Assembly: GCA_035656335.1 (NCBI GenBank)
Contig: DASRSS010000205.1
Location: 1-6,994, forward strand
DNA: 6,994 nt
Direction: 5' to 3'
DNA from: DASRSS01 sp035656335
Lineage (GTDB): Bacteria > Actinomycetota > Actinomycetes > Mycobacteriales > Jatrophihabitantaceae
The notes beneath the pieces were generated by a model. That model had not been told where the DNA came from, made no database searches, and worked only from the letters and a program-made list of their open reading frames with translations. Of the stretch, positions 1-6,994 are shown piece after piece; the first letter of the stretch is position 1; the number at the start of each line of letters is the position of its first letter. Made by a program: the position numbers and the translations under genes.

Positions 1-1482
1 CTCGGCGGCGAGCGCGGACACGGCGCTGAGCGCACCCGGCGCGGACGCGAGCCGCTCGCCGGCCAGGATCACCGCGCCCGGCTGCGCGAGCGCGTCCCGG
101 ACGGCGGGGTCGAGGTCACCGAGCGCGGCGGCCTCGCCACCGGGCACGGTCGGCAGCAGCGTGCCACCGAGCTTGCTCAGGCCCTTGGACGCGACCGCCG
201 CCACCGAGTAGACGTGCATGCGCCCGCGGCGGGTGCTCTTGCGCAGCCGCAGGAACACGATCGGCGACTCGTCCTCGGGCTCGAACCCGACGAGCAGCAC
301 GACCGGCGCCGCCTCCAGCGACTCGTACGACACGCGCTGCGGCGTGGTGCCCGCAACGTGCGCGGCCAGGAACTCCAGCTCCTCGCGGCTGACCGGGCGG
401 GTGCGGAAGTCGACGTCGTTGGTGCCGAGAGCGACGCGCGCGAACTTCGCGTACGCGTACGCGTCCTCCTCGGTCAGCCGGCCGCCGGGCAGCACGCCGA
501 CGCCACCGCGGTCGATCGCCTCACGCAGCCCGGTCGCGGCACGCTCCAGCGCGGCCGGCCAGCTGGTCTCCACCAGCTTGCCGTCGGCGTCGCGCACCAT
601 CGGCACGAGCAGCCGGTCGGCCTGCGTGGTGTAGCGGAACGCGAAGCGGCCCTTGTCGCAGTTCCACTCCTCGTTCACCTGCGGGTCGTCGCCGGCGAGG
701 CGGCGGGTGACCTTGCCGCGCCGGAAGTCGGTGCGCAGCGCGCAGCCGGACGCGCAGTGCTCGCAGATCGAGTCCGCCGAGCGCAGGTCGAACGGGCGCG
801 CGCGGAACCGGTACGACGCGCTGGTGAGCGCGCCGACCGGGCAGATCTGCACGGTGTTGCCGCTGTAGTACGACTGGAACGGGACGTCCTCGCTGGTGCT
901 GATCTCCTGCTGCCAGCCGCGGTCGAACATGTCGATGAACGGGTCGCCGGCGATCTCCTGCGAGAACCGCACGCAGCGCAGGCACGAGACACACCGCTCG
1001 CGGTCGAGCAGGATGTTCGCGGACACCGCCACCGGCTTCGGCCAGGTGCGCTTGACGTCGCGGAACCGCGAGTCACCGCGTCCGTTGCTCATCGCCTGGT
1101 TCTGCAGCGGGCACTCACCGCCCTTGTCGCAGATCGGGCAGTCGAGCGGGTGGTTGATCAGCAGCAGCTCCATCACGCCCTGCTGCGCCTTGTCTGCGAC
1201 GACCGACGATAGCTGCGTCTTGACGACCATGCCGGGCATCACCGTGGTGGTGCAGGACGCGGCGGGCTTGGGCATGCCGCGTCCGTTGCCCATGTCGGTG
1301 ACCTCGACCAGGCACTGGCGGCAGGCGCCGGCCGGGTCGAGCAGCGGGTGGTCGCAGAACCGCGGGATCTGGATGCCGAGCTGCTCGGCAGCGCGGATCA
1401 GCAGCGTGCCGGGCGGGACCGAGATCTCGAAGCCGTCGATCGTGACGGTGACGAGGTCTTCCTTGTTCTCAACAGATGTCAT
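1..1482 (-). CDS. nuoG: NADH-quinone oxidoreductase subunit G (NuoG), C-terminus cut by window edge
   Basis: This is the large iron-sulfur subunit of the peripheral arm of complex I, which passes electrons from NuoF/NuoE towards NuoB. Only the first 494 codons are present and the frame is open to base 1; family members are usually about 750-900 residues. Reading the minus strand shows, in order: a ferredoxin-like [2Fe-2S] domain with Cys43, Cys54, Cys57 and Cys77 (N1b); the His111, Cys115, Cys118, Cys124 set (N5); Cys164, Cys167, Cys170 and Cys214 (N4); and Cys240, Cys243, Cys247 and Cys275, the extra N7 cluster found in some bacteria. From about residue 285 it resembles the molybdopterin-oxidoreductase fold, which in NuoG has lost its cofactor. 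The ATG lies three bases past the nuoF stop. Its Shine-Dalgarno is weak (GGAG at 1494-1497, 11 bases away), so translation is probably coupled to nuoF. Identification is firm. Confidence 0.97.
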   Translation of the reverse strand, partial: MTSVENKEDLVTVTIDGFEISVPPGTLLIRAAEQLGIQIPRFCDHPLLDPAGACRQCLVEVTDMGNGRGMPKPAASCTTTVMPGMVVKTQLSSVVADKAQQGVMELLLINHPLDCPICDKGGECPLQNQAMSNGRGDSRFRDVKRTWPKPVAVSANILLDRERCVSCLRCVRFSQEIAGDPFIDMFDRGWQQEISTSEDVPFQSYYSGNTVQICPVGALTSASYRFRARPFDLRSADSICEHCASGCALRTDFRRGKVTRRLAGDDPQVNEEWNCDKGRFAFRYTTQADRLLVPMVRDADGKLVETSWPAALERAATGLREAIDRGGVGVLPGGRLTEEDAYAYAKFARVALGTNDVDFRTRPVSREELEFLAAHVAGTTPQRVSYESLEAAPVVLLVGFEPEDESPIVFLRLRKSTRRGRMHVYSVAAVASKGLSKLGGTLLPTVPGGEAAALGDLDPAVRDALAQPGAVILAGERLASAPGALSAVSALAAE

Positions 1483-1485
1483 GAC

Positions 1486-2780
<1,295 letters not shown>

Positions 2781-2784
<4 letters not shown>

Positions 2785-3728
2785 TTGCCCTCCTCACCCT
2801 TGTCGTCGCCGGGCTCGGCAGGGTTGGCCGGGTCGGACTCGTGCGTCTGCAGCGGGGCGTCGTGCGCGCTGGTCGGCTGCTGCGACGCGCGCTGCGCCGA
2901 CGACTCGCCACCCGCGCGGCCACCGTCCTCGACGGCGTACGACGGGGCAGACTCGCCGCGCTGGATCGCGAGCTTGACGCCCGCGTCGGTCGGCTCGCCG
3001 CCGGATACCGCGTCCGGGGCCAGCGTCTCGGCGTCGAACAGGCCGGCGATCTGCCGCTCGATCTGCTTGAACGTGCACAGCGGGGCGCCGCGCGTCGGCA
3101 TCGGCCGGCCGCCGGACTTGAGCTGGTCGACGATGTTGCGCGCGCTGCCGACCGTCTGGTTGTCGAAGTACTCGTAGTTGACGGTCAGCACCGGCGCGTA
3201 GTCGCATGCGGCCAGGCACTCGGCGTGCTCGAGCGTGATCGTCCCGTCCGGCGTCGTCTCGTTGTTGCCGATGCCGAGCGTCTCCTTGAGCGCCGCGAAG
3301 ATCTCGTCGCCGCCGAGCATGCCGCACAGCGTGTTCGTGCAGACGCTGACGAGGTACTCGCCGGTCGGCGTGCGCTTGAACATCGTGTAGAACGTCGCGA
3401 CTCCGGACACCTGCGCGCGGGTCAGGCCCAGCTGCTCGGCGCAGAACGCGATGCCGTCCGGGGTGATCTGGCCCTCGACCGACTGCACCAGGTGCAGCAT
3501 CGGCAGCAGCGCCGAGCGCGACTGGCCCTCGGGGTAGCGGGAGATGAGCTCGGCCGCGTCGGCACGGGTCTGCTCGTCGAAGATGCTCGGGTCACCGGGA
3601 CGCTCCAGGTTGACGACCGTGGTGCGGAAGTTGCTGCGTCCGGCGTGCGCCTTGGTCTCGATGTCCTCGGGCGCCGCCTCGTTGGCGAACGACTGCGTGA
3701 ACGGCTTGTTGGAAAAAGGGCTGCTCAC
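2781..3728 (-). CDS. nuoE: NADH-quinone oxidoreductase subunit E (NuoE), 24 kDa-type [2Fe-2S] subunit, with long C-terminal tail
   Basis: NuoE sits beside NuoF in the NADH-oxidising module and carries the off-pathway [2Fe-2S] cluster N1a. The thioredoxin-like core covers about residues 45-235. All four expected ligands are present: Cys130 and Cys135 (VCTNTLC), Cys171 and Cys175 (ECLAAC). The helical segment before it (about 52-118) has the usual bacterial features, with [19 protein letters not shown] followed by GVATFYTMF. Residues from about 236 to 315 form a tail rich in Gly, Ser, Ala, Pro, Glu, Asp and Gln, with no family motif and probably disordered; E. coli NuoE is only 166 residues. 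The GTG start overlaps the nuoD stop by GTGA and is supported by GGGAGG nine bases upstream. The last tail codons double as the ribosome site of nuoF. Confidence 0.97.
2789..2794 (-). promoter_or_regulatory. Ribosome binding site of nuoF, inside the nuoE tail
   Basis: AGGAGG on the minus strand, four bases before the GTG at 2784. It is formed by the two Glu codons and the Gly codon of the closing EEGK of NuoE. The spacing is short but the match to the anti-Shine-Dalgarno is strong. Confidence 0.8.
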
Positions 3729-5038
3729 CGGTCGCAGCCTCCCATCACCGGATCGATGGAGGCGACCGAGGCGATCACGTCGGCGACCATGCCGCCGATC
3801 GACATCGTCGCGGTGCCCTGCAGGTTGATGAAGCTCGGCTCACGGAAGTGGACGCGGTACGGCCGCGTGCCGCCGTCGCTGACCACGTGCGCGCCCAGCT
3901 CACCGCGCGGCGATTCGATCGCCTGGTACGTCTGGCCCGGCGGGACGCGGAAGCCCTCGGTGACGAGCTTGAAGTGGTGGATCAGCGATTCCATCGACGT
4001 CGCCATGATGTGCTGGACGTGCTCGAGCGAGTTGCCCATGCCGTCCGGGCCGAGGCTCAGCTTCGCGGGCCAGGCGATCTTCGGGTCGTCGATCATCGTC
4101 GGACCGGGCTCGAGCCGGTCCAGCACCTGCTCGACGATCTTCAGCGACTCCCACATCTCGGCCACGCGCACGACGTAGCGCGACCAGCAGTCGCCGCGGT
4201 CGTCCGTCGGTACCTCGAAGTCGAACGTCTCGTAGCCCAGGTACGGCTGCGTCTTGCGCAGGTCCCAGGGCAGGCCCGCGGCGCGCAGGATCGGGCCGGT
4301 GATGCCGAGCGCGATGCAGCCCTCGACACCGATCCAGCCGACGTCCTTGAGCCGGTTCACCCAGATCGTCTGACCGGTGAGCAACTTGTCGACGCCGTGC
4401 AGCTCCTGGCGCATCTCCTTGACCCAGTCGCGGATCTTCTCGTCGTAGCCCGCGGGCAGGTCCTGCGCGACGCCGCCGGGACGGACGTACGCGTGGTTCA
4501 TGCGCAGGCCGGTGACGAGCTCGAAGATGTCCAGGCAGCGCTCGCGCGCGCGGAAGCCGTTGGTCATCGCGGTGAGCGCGCCGAGCTCCATGCCGCCGGT
4601 CGCCAGCCACACCCAGTGCGACGACAGCCGGTTGATCTCCATCATCAGGATGCGGATCAGCTTGGCGCGCTCGGGGATCTCGACGCCCAGCAGCCGCTCG
4701 ACGCCGAGGCAGTACGCGGTCTCGTTGAAGAACGGCGACAGGTAGTCGGCCCGGGTCAGGAACGTGACGCCCTGCGTCCAGGTGCGGTACTCGGTGTTCT
4801 TCTCGATGCCGGTGTGCAGGTAGCCGATGACGACGCGGGCGTCGGTGACGGTCTCGCCCTCCAGCTCGAGCACCAGCCGCAGCACGCCGTGCGTGGACGG
4901 GTGCTGCGGGCCCATGTTGAGGACCATCCGCTCCTCGCCGACGGTGTGGCCGGCCAGGACCTGGTCCCAGTCACCGCCGCTGAGGTTGTAGACGCGGCCC
5001 TCGGTCGTCTCGCGGGACGGGGCGTAGGAGTCAGTCAC
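3725..5038 (-). CDS. nuoD: NADH-quinone oxidoreductase subunit D (NuoD), 49 kDa-type quinone-site subunit
   Basis: NuoD forms, with NuoB and the membrane subunit NuoH, the chamber where quinone (menaquinone in most actinobacteria) is reduced. It descends from the large subunit of [NiFe] hydrogenases. The protein has 437 residues, the usual size. The conserved loop [15 protein letters not shown] at 41-55 contains the quinone-site histidines His46 and His50, followed by [10 protein letters not shown] (71-80) and [11 protein letters not shown] (96-106), whose Tyr99 fits the conserved quinone-site tyrosine. The C-terminus has the typical [15 protein letters not shown] and FINLQ segments. It lacks the CxxC nickel ligands, as expected for a complex I subunit. 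The reading frame continues upstream into nuoC, but the start is placed at the GTG overlapping the nuoC stop (GTGA), because GGAGG lies eight bases upstream and family similarity starts there. The C-terminus reads MGGCDR, a small departure from the MGEVDR that I remember as common. Confidence 0.98.
   Translation of the reverse strand: MTDSYAPSRETTEGRVYNLSGGDWDQVLAGHTVGEERMVLNMGPQHPSTHGVLRLVLELEGETVTDARVVIGYLHTGIEKNTEYRTWTQGVTFLTRADYLSPFFNETAYCLGVERLLGVEIPERAKLIRILMMEINRLSSHWVWLATGGMELGALTAMTNGFRARERCLDIFELVTGLRMNHAYVRPGGVAQDLPAGYDEKIRDWVKEMRQELHGVDKLLTGQTIWVNRLKDVGWIGVEGCIALGITGPILRAAGLPWDLRKTQPYLGYETFDFEVPTDDRGDCWSRYVVRVAEMWESLKIVEQVLDRLEPGPTMIDDPKIAWPAKLSLGPDGMGNSLEHVQHIMATSMESLIHHFKLVTEGFRVPPGQTYQAIESPRGELGAHVVSDGGTRPYRVHFREPSFINLQGTATMSIGGMVADVIASVASIDPVMGGCDR
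3738..3743 (-). promoter_or_regulatory. Ribosome binding site of nuoE, inside nuoD
   Basis: GGGAGG on the minus strand, nine bases before the GTG at 3728. These bases also encode part of the final MGGCDR of NuoD. Confidence 0.85.
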
Positions 5039-5829
5039 TTGTAGTACCTCCGCTCGTCGGGCGGCGGAATCGTGGCGCCCTTGTACTGCACCGGGACCCC
5101 ACCGAGCGGGTAGTCCTTGCGTTGCGGGAAGCCATCCCAGTCGTCCGGCATCAGAATCCGGGTCAGCGCGGGATGCCCGTCGAAGACGATCCCGAACATG
5201 TCGTACGTCTCGCGCTCCTGCCAGTCCGCGGTCGGGTACAGCGCGGTGATGGACGGGATGTGCGGGTCCTCGACCGTCACCGCGACCTCGACGCGGATGC
5301 GGCGGCGGTACGTCATCGAGGTCATGTGGTAGACCGCGTGCAGCCGGTTGGTGGTACCCAGGTAGTCGACGCCGGACACGCTGGAGCACAGCTCGAAGCG
5401 CAGGCTCTCGTCGTTGCGCAGCGCGGTCATCACGCCGATCAGGTGCTCGCGCGCGACGTGCAGGGTGAGCTCACCGCGGTCGACGACCACGCGCGTGATC
5501 GCCTCGGACGTGCCCGGGTACGCCACGGTGAGCGCGTCCACGACGTCGTCGAAGTAGCTGCCGTACGGGCGTTCGGCCGCGGGCGCCGTCCACGGCGGAC
5601 GAACCAGGCCGCTGTAGCCGGACGTGTCGCCGGAGCCCATCGGACCGAACATGCCGTGCCGCTCGACGCCGAACGTGGCCTCGTCGGCCGCCGGACCCGT
5701 CCGCGCCAGGCGGGCGGCGTCGGGCTCCGTCGCGCTGCGCGACGAGTCGACCGTCGACCGCTCGATCTCGCTCGCGCTCTGGTCGGGGGAAGCGTCGTCG
5801 GGTACGGGGCGCTCGGGAGGGGTACCCAT
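5035..5829 (-). CDS. nuoC: NADH-quinone oxidoreductase subunit C (NuoC), 30 kDa-type subunit, with N-terminal extension
   Basis: NuoC is a cofactor-free structural subunit of the connecting module and packs against NuoD. In this organism it is a separate gene, not the NuoCD fusion of E. coli. The 264-residue product has the 30 kDa signature [16 protein letters not shown] at 205-220, then [20 protein letters not shown] at 225-244. Residues 1 to about 55 are polar and low in complexity, probably disordered; they are followed by [19 protein letters not shown] at 58-76, a segment typical of actinobacterial NuoC. The ATG lies two bases past the nuoB stop, and no better start exists downstream before that segment. 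The frame stays open far upstream, but that part is the shadow of nuoB. Its ribosome site is weak (GGGCGG-like), which suggests coupling to nuoB translation. Confidence 0.96.
   Translation of the reverse strand: MGTPPERPVPDDASPDQSASEIERSTVDSSRSATEPDAARLARTGPAADEATFGVERHGMFGPMGSGDTSGYSGLVRPPWTAPAAERPYGSYFDDVVDALTVAYPGTSEAITRVVVDRGELTLHVAREHLIGVMTALRNDESLRFELCSSVSGVDYLGTTNRLHAVYHMTSMTYRRRIRVEVAVTVEDPHIPSITALYPTADWQERETYDMFGIVFDGHPALTRILMPDDWDGFPQRKDYPLGGVPVQYKGATIPPPDERRYYK
5047..5051 (-). promoter_or_regulatory. Ribosome binding site that sets the nuoD GTG start
   Basis: GGAGG on the minus strand, eight bases before the GTG at 5038, lies inside the last codons of nuoC. It settles the start within a frame that remains open upstream into nuoC. 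Confidence 0.85.
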
Positions 5830-5831
5830 GA

Positions 5832-6371
5832 CTACCGCCCGTACCGGTAGGAGGACGGGACGAGCTCGACCTGCTGGTCGGCCAGCCGCTTGGCGCGCTT
5901 CGGGCCGAGCGGCTCGTTCATGATCTTGGTGTGCAGCTTGAGCACCGCGTCGATCAGCATCTCCGGACGCGGCGGGCAGCCGGGCAGGTACATGTCGACG
6001 GGGACGACGTGGTCGACGCCCTGCACGATCGCGTAGTTGTTGAACATGCCGCCCGAGCTCGCGCACACGCCCATCGCCAGCACCCACTTCGGGTCCGGCA
6101 TCTGGTCGTAGATCTGCCGCAGCACCGGGGCCATCTTCTGGCTGACGCGCCCGGCGACGATCATCAGATCCGCCTGGCGCGGGGACGGCCGGAACACCTC
6201 CATGCCGAACCGGGCCGAGTCGAACCGCGGCGCGCCGAACGTCATCATCTCGATGGCGCAGCAGGCCAGGCCGAACGTCGCCGGCCACAGCGAGGACTTG
6301 CGCGTCCAGTTGACCAGCTTCTCGATGCTGGCCAGCAGCACGCCGTCAGGGAGTTTTTCTTCAAGACCCAT
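5832..6371 (-). CDS. nuoB: NADH-quinone oxidoreductase subunit B (NuoB), carrier of cluster N2
   Basis: NuoB holds the terminal [4Fe-4S] cluster N2, which donates electrons to quinone at the junction of the peripheral and membrane arms. The product is 179 residues. All four ligands are visible: the tandem Cys37 and Cys38 ([10 protein letters not shown]), Cys103 ([13 protein letters not shown]) and Cys132 ([10 protein letters not shown]). The segment [22 protein letters not shown] at about 63-84 is near-invariant in the family. An upstream in-frame ATG at 6428 would add 19 residues ([10 protein letters not shown] and so on) that are encoded by the GC-rich hairpin region and match nothing in the family. 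The start at 6371 is preferred because [10 protein letters not shown] is the usual actinobacterial beginning and GGAGA lies six bases upstream. The C-terminal tail after about 150 is charged and variable. Confidence 0.98.
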   Translation of the reverse strand: MGLEEKLPDGVLLASIEKLVNWTRKSSLWPATFGLACCAIEMMTFGAPRFDSARFGMEVFRPSPRQADLMIVAGRVSQKMAPVLRQIYDQMPDPKWVLAMGVCASSGGMFNNYAIVQGVDHVVPVDMYLPGCPPRPEMLIDAVLKLHTKIMNEPLGPKRAKRLADQQVELVPSSYRYGR

Positions 6372-6377
6372 TGTTCG

Positions 6378-6382
6378 TCTCC
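6378..6382 (-). promoter_or_regulatory. Ribosome binding site that sets the nuoB start
   Basis: GGAGA on the minus strand ends six bases before the ATG at 6371. It supports this start over the in-frame ATG at 6428, which would add residues unlike the family. Confidence 0.75.
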
Positions 6383-6400
6383 GCGCTCGCTCCGCTCCTC

Positions 6401-6416
6401 GGGCCGCGGGCGGCCC
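6401..6416. repeat. GC-rich inverted repeat in the nuoA-nuoB gap
   Basis: GGGCCGC and its exact inverse GCGGCCC are separated by two bases; a real hairpin would need to open one pair to give a six-pair stem with a four-base loop. No run of T follows on the minus strand, so it is not a standard terminator. The adjacent bases to 6381 hold short repeats of GCGGAG and GAGCG, giving this gap a character unlike the tight junctions elsewhere in the operon. It may reduce read-through, protect the mRNA, or be a dispersed intergenic repeat. Confidence 0.6.
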
Positions 6417-6452
6417 TGCGATGCTCACTCGCTGTCGACTCAGTCCCCATGG

Positions 6453-6815
6453 CTAATCCCAGTCCAATCCACCGCGACGCCACACATACGCGTACGCGGC
6501 GAACACGGTGACGATGAACAGAATGATCTCCACCAGTCCGAACAGGCCGAGCAGCTTGTTCGCCACCGCGTACGGGTACAGGAAGATCGTTTCGATGTCG
6601 AAGACGATGAACAGCATCGCCGTCAGGAAGTACTTGATCGGGAACCGGTGCGGGCCCAGCGGCTGCGGCGTGGGCTCGATGCCGCACTCGTAGAAGTCCA
6701 GCTTCGCCCGGTTGTACCGGCGCGGGCCGACGAACGGTGCGATCACCACCGAGAACGTCGCGAAGGCCAGGGCCAGCGCGAACAGGAGCACGATCGGCAG
6801 ATACGGCGCGAGCAT
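6453..6815 (-). CDS. nuoA: NADH-quinone oxidoreductase subunit A (NuoA), membrane subunit
   Basis: NuoA is a small membrane subunit that lies next to NuoH at the quinone-site junction of complex I. The 120-residue product has three predicted transmembrane helices at about 4-29, 62-85 and 90-112. The loop between the first two carries the conserved YECGIEP at 42-48 (Cys44), whose cysteine is exposed or buried according to the conformational state in studied complexes. The second helix has FDIE at 72-75, with the conserved acidic residues Asp73 and Glu75. The ATG is preceded by AAGGGAG with an 11-base spacer, and a TAG directly abuts the ATG in frame, so no longer start is possible. It is the first gene of the nuo cluster here, separated by 89 bases from the gene before it and by 81 bases from nuoB. 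Confidence 0.97.
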   Translation of the reverse strand: MLAPYLPIVLLFALALAFATFSVVIAPFVGPRRYNRAKLDFYECGIEPTPQPLGPHRFPIKYFLTAMLFIVFDIETIFLYPYAVANKLLGLFGLVEIILFIVTVFAAYAYVWRRGGLDWD

Positions 6816-6826
6816 CTAGCGCTGTT

Positions 6827-6833
6827 CTCCCTT
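6827..6833 (-). promoter_or_regulatory. Ribosome binding site of nuoA
   Basis: AAGGGAG on the minus strand, 11 bases before the ATG at 6815. The spacing is slightly long but it is the only purine-rich site available. Confidence 0.7.
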
Positions 6834-6839
6834 CTGACG

Positions 6840-6851
6840 CACGACGTCGTG
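6840..6851. repeat. 12-base perfect palindrome flanked by TGACGC direct repeats in the nuoA leader
   Basis: CACGACGTCGTG is a perfect inverted repeat. The hexamer TGACGC occurs at 6835-6840 and again at 6850-6855, so the palindrome sits between two direct repeats. It lies seven bases upstream of the AAGGGAG ribosome site of nuoA (6827-6833). It could be an operator for a dimeric regulator or a small RNA hairpin near the ribosome site; chance is also possible in such GC-rich DNA. Confidence 0.5.
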
Positions 6852-6894
6852 ACGCGGTGCAAAGGCTAGTAGGTGCGATCGACACCAACTGAGA

Positions 6895-6908
6895 TAAGGC
6901 ATGCCTAA
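6895..6908. repeat. 14-base near-palindrome over the end of the upstream gene
   Basis: TAAGGCATGCCTAA has a perfect ten-base core AGGCATGCCT (6897-6906) and one mismatched pair outside it. It contains the stop codon of the gene to the right. It loosely resembles the iron box bound by DtxR/IdeR regulators: extending to 19 bases (6895-6913), I count about 12 of 19 matches to the remembered consensus, which is below what is usual for a functional site. Confidence 0.4.
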
Positions 6909-6994
6909 CGGACCGGCGGGGTGAGCTTGGTGAGGACGTGGATGACGCGGTCGGACAGGTCGGCGCCACCCTTGCTGGGCGGGTCGCTCAGGTT
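6905..6994 (-). CDS. C-terminal 29 codons of an unidentified protein, 5' part outside the window
   Basis: An open frame enters from the right edge and ends with TAG at 6905-6907. The 29 visible residues begin NLSDPPSKGG and end VLTKLTPPVR. Nearly all codons end in G or C (27 of 29 by my count), matching the coding bias of the nuo genes and making a real gene end likely. I do not recognise the protein. In several actinobacteria, as I remember, the gene before nuoA encodes a geranylgeranyl (menaquinone) reductase or another menaquinone enzyme. That would fit a shared role with complex I, but nothing in these 29 residues proves it. It is on the same strand as nuoA, so read-through into the nuo genes is possible; I see no clear terminator between them. 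Confidence 0.6.
   Translation of the reverse strand, partial: NLSDPPSKGGADLSDRVIHVLTKLTPPVR

Larger units (their letters stand above)
6816..6904 (-). promoter_or_regulatory. Upstream region of nuoA, probable nuo promoter and leader
   Basis: This is the only gap before the first nuo gene, so the operon promoter is likely here unless transcription comes from further upstream. Candidate -10 elements are TAGCCT (6863-6868) or the overlapping TACTAG (6866-6871). The best -35-like hexamer, TTGGTG (6883-6888), is only 14 or 11 bases from them, which is too close for a standard sigma-70-type promoter, so the exact start is not settled. The region is less G+C-rich than the genes around it. I looked for a Rex operator (TGTGAA with inverted TTCACA), known upstream of nuo in Streptomyces, and saw none. 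Confidence 0.35.

Noticed and set aside
447..466. Short alternating repeat CGCGTACGCGTACGCG
   Set aside because: It lies inside nuoG and simply encodes Ala-Tyr-Ala-Tyr-Ala with preferred codons.
2841..5044. Two long plus-strand open frames (2841-4178 and 3848-5044) opposite nuoE and nuoD
   Set aside because: Same antisense-shadow composition, no recognisable motif, and the true genes on the other strand are certain.
5830..6288. Extended N-terminus for NuoC reaching into nuoB
   Set aside because: The extra residues are the out-of-frame reading of nuoB; the ATG two bases after the nuoB stop is the natural start.
6401..6416. Rho-independent terminator between nuoA and nuoB
   Set aside because: The inverted repeat has a very short loop and no T run on the coding strand, and the operon continues on the same strand.
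6816..6904. Rex (NADH/NAD+ sensor) operator upstream of nuoA
   Set aside because: Known for the nuo operon of Streptomyces, but no TGTGAA paired with an inverted TTCACA is present in this gap.

Overview
The window comes from a high-G+C Gram-positive bacterium (actinobacterium). The evidence is strong G/C preference at third codon positions, GTG starts, strong GGAGG ribosome sites, and subunit features typical of actinobacterial complex I: a NuoC with an N-terminal GDTSGY segment, and a NuoB beginning MGLEEKLP. A closer placement is not justified from this sequence alone; the NuoB sequence looks nearer to the Micromonospora/Cryptosporangium/Frankia side than to mycobacteria, but that is an impression from memory, not an alignment.

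Every supported gene is on the minus strand, so transcription runs from the high-coordinate end to the low one. At the right edge is the last 29 codons of an unidentified gene (6905-6994). Next comes an 89-base gap with a possible promoter, a 12-base palindrome and a near-palindrome, then nuoA (6453-6815). An 81-base gap with a GC-rich hairpin separates nuoA from nuoB (5832-6371). After that the genes are packed with almost no spacing: nuoC (5035-5829), nuoD (3725-5038), nuoE (2781-3728), nuoF (1486-2784) and nuoG (1-1482, running off the left edge). NuoC/D, D/E and E/F each overlap by the four bases GTGA. No stretch above 300 bases lacks a gene.

Together these encode the first half of a proton-pumping NADH:quinone oxidoreductase (respiratory complex I). 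NuoE, NuoF and NuoG form the NADH-oxidising module, with FMN and the N1a, N3, N1b, N4, N5 and N7 iron-sulfur clusters. NuoB, NuoC and NuoD form the connecting module that carries electrons to cluster N2 and the quinone site. NuoA is the first membrane subunit. All cluster ligands that I checked are present, so the complex looks functional. The remaining genes (nuoH to nuoN) would be expected beyond the left edge.

This is an ordinary, well-understood operon. I found no new system. The points worth a second look are the two non-coding gaps and the low-complexity tails on NuoE and NuoC.
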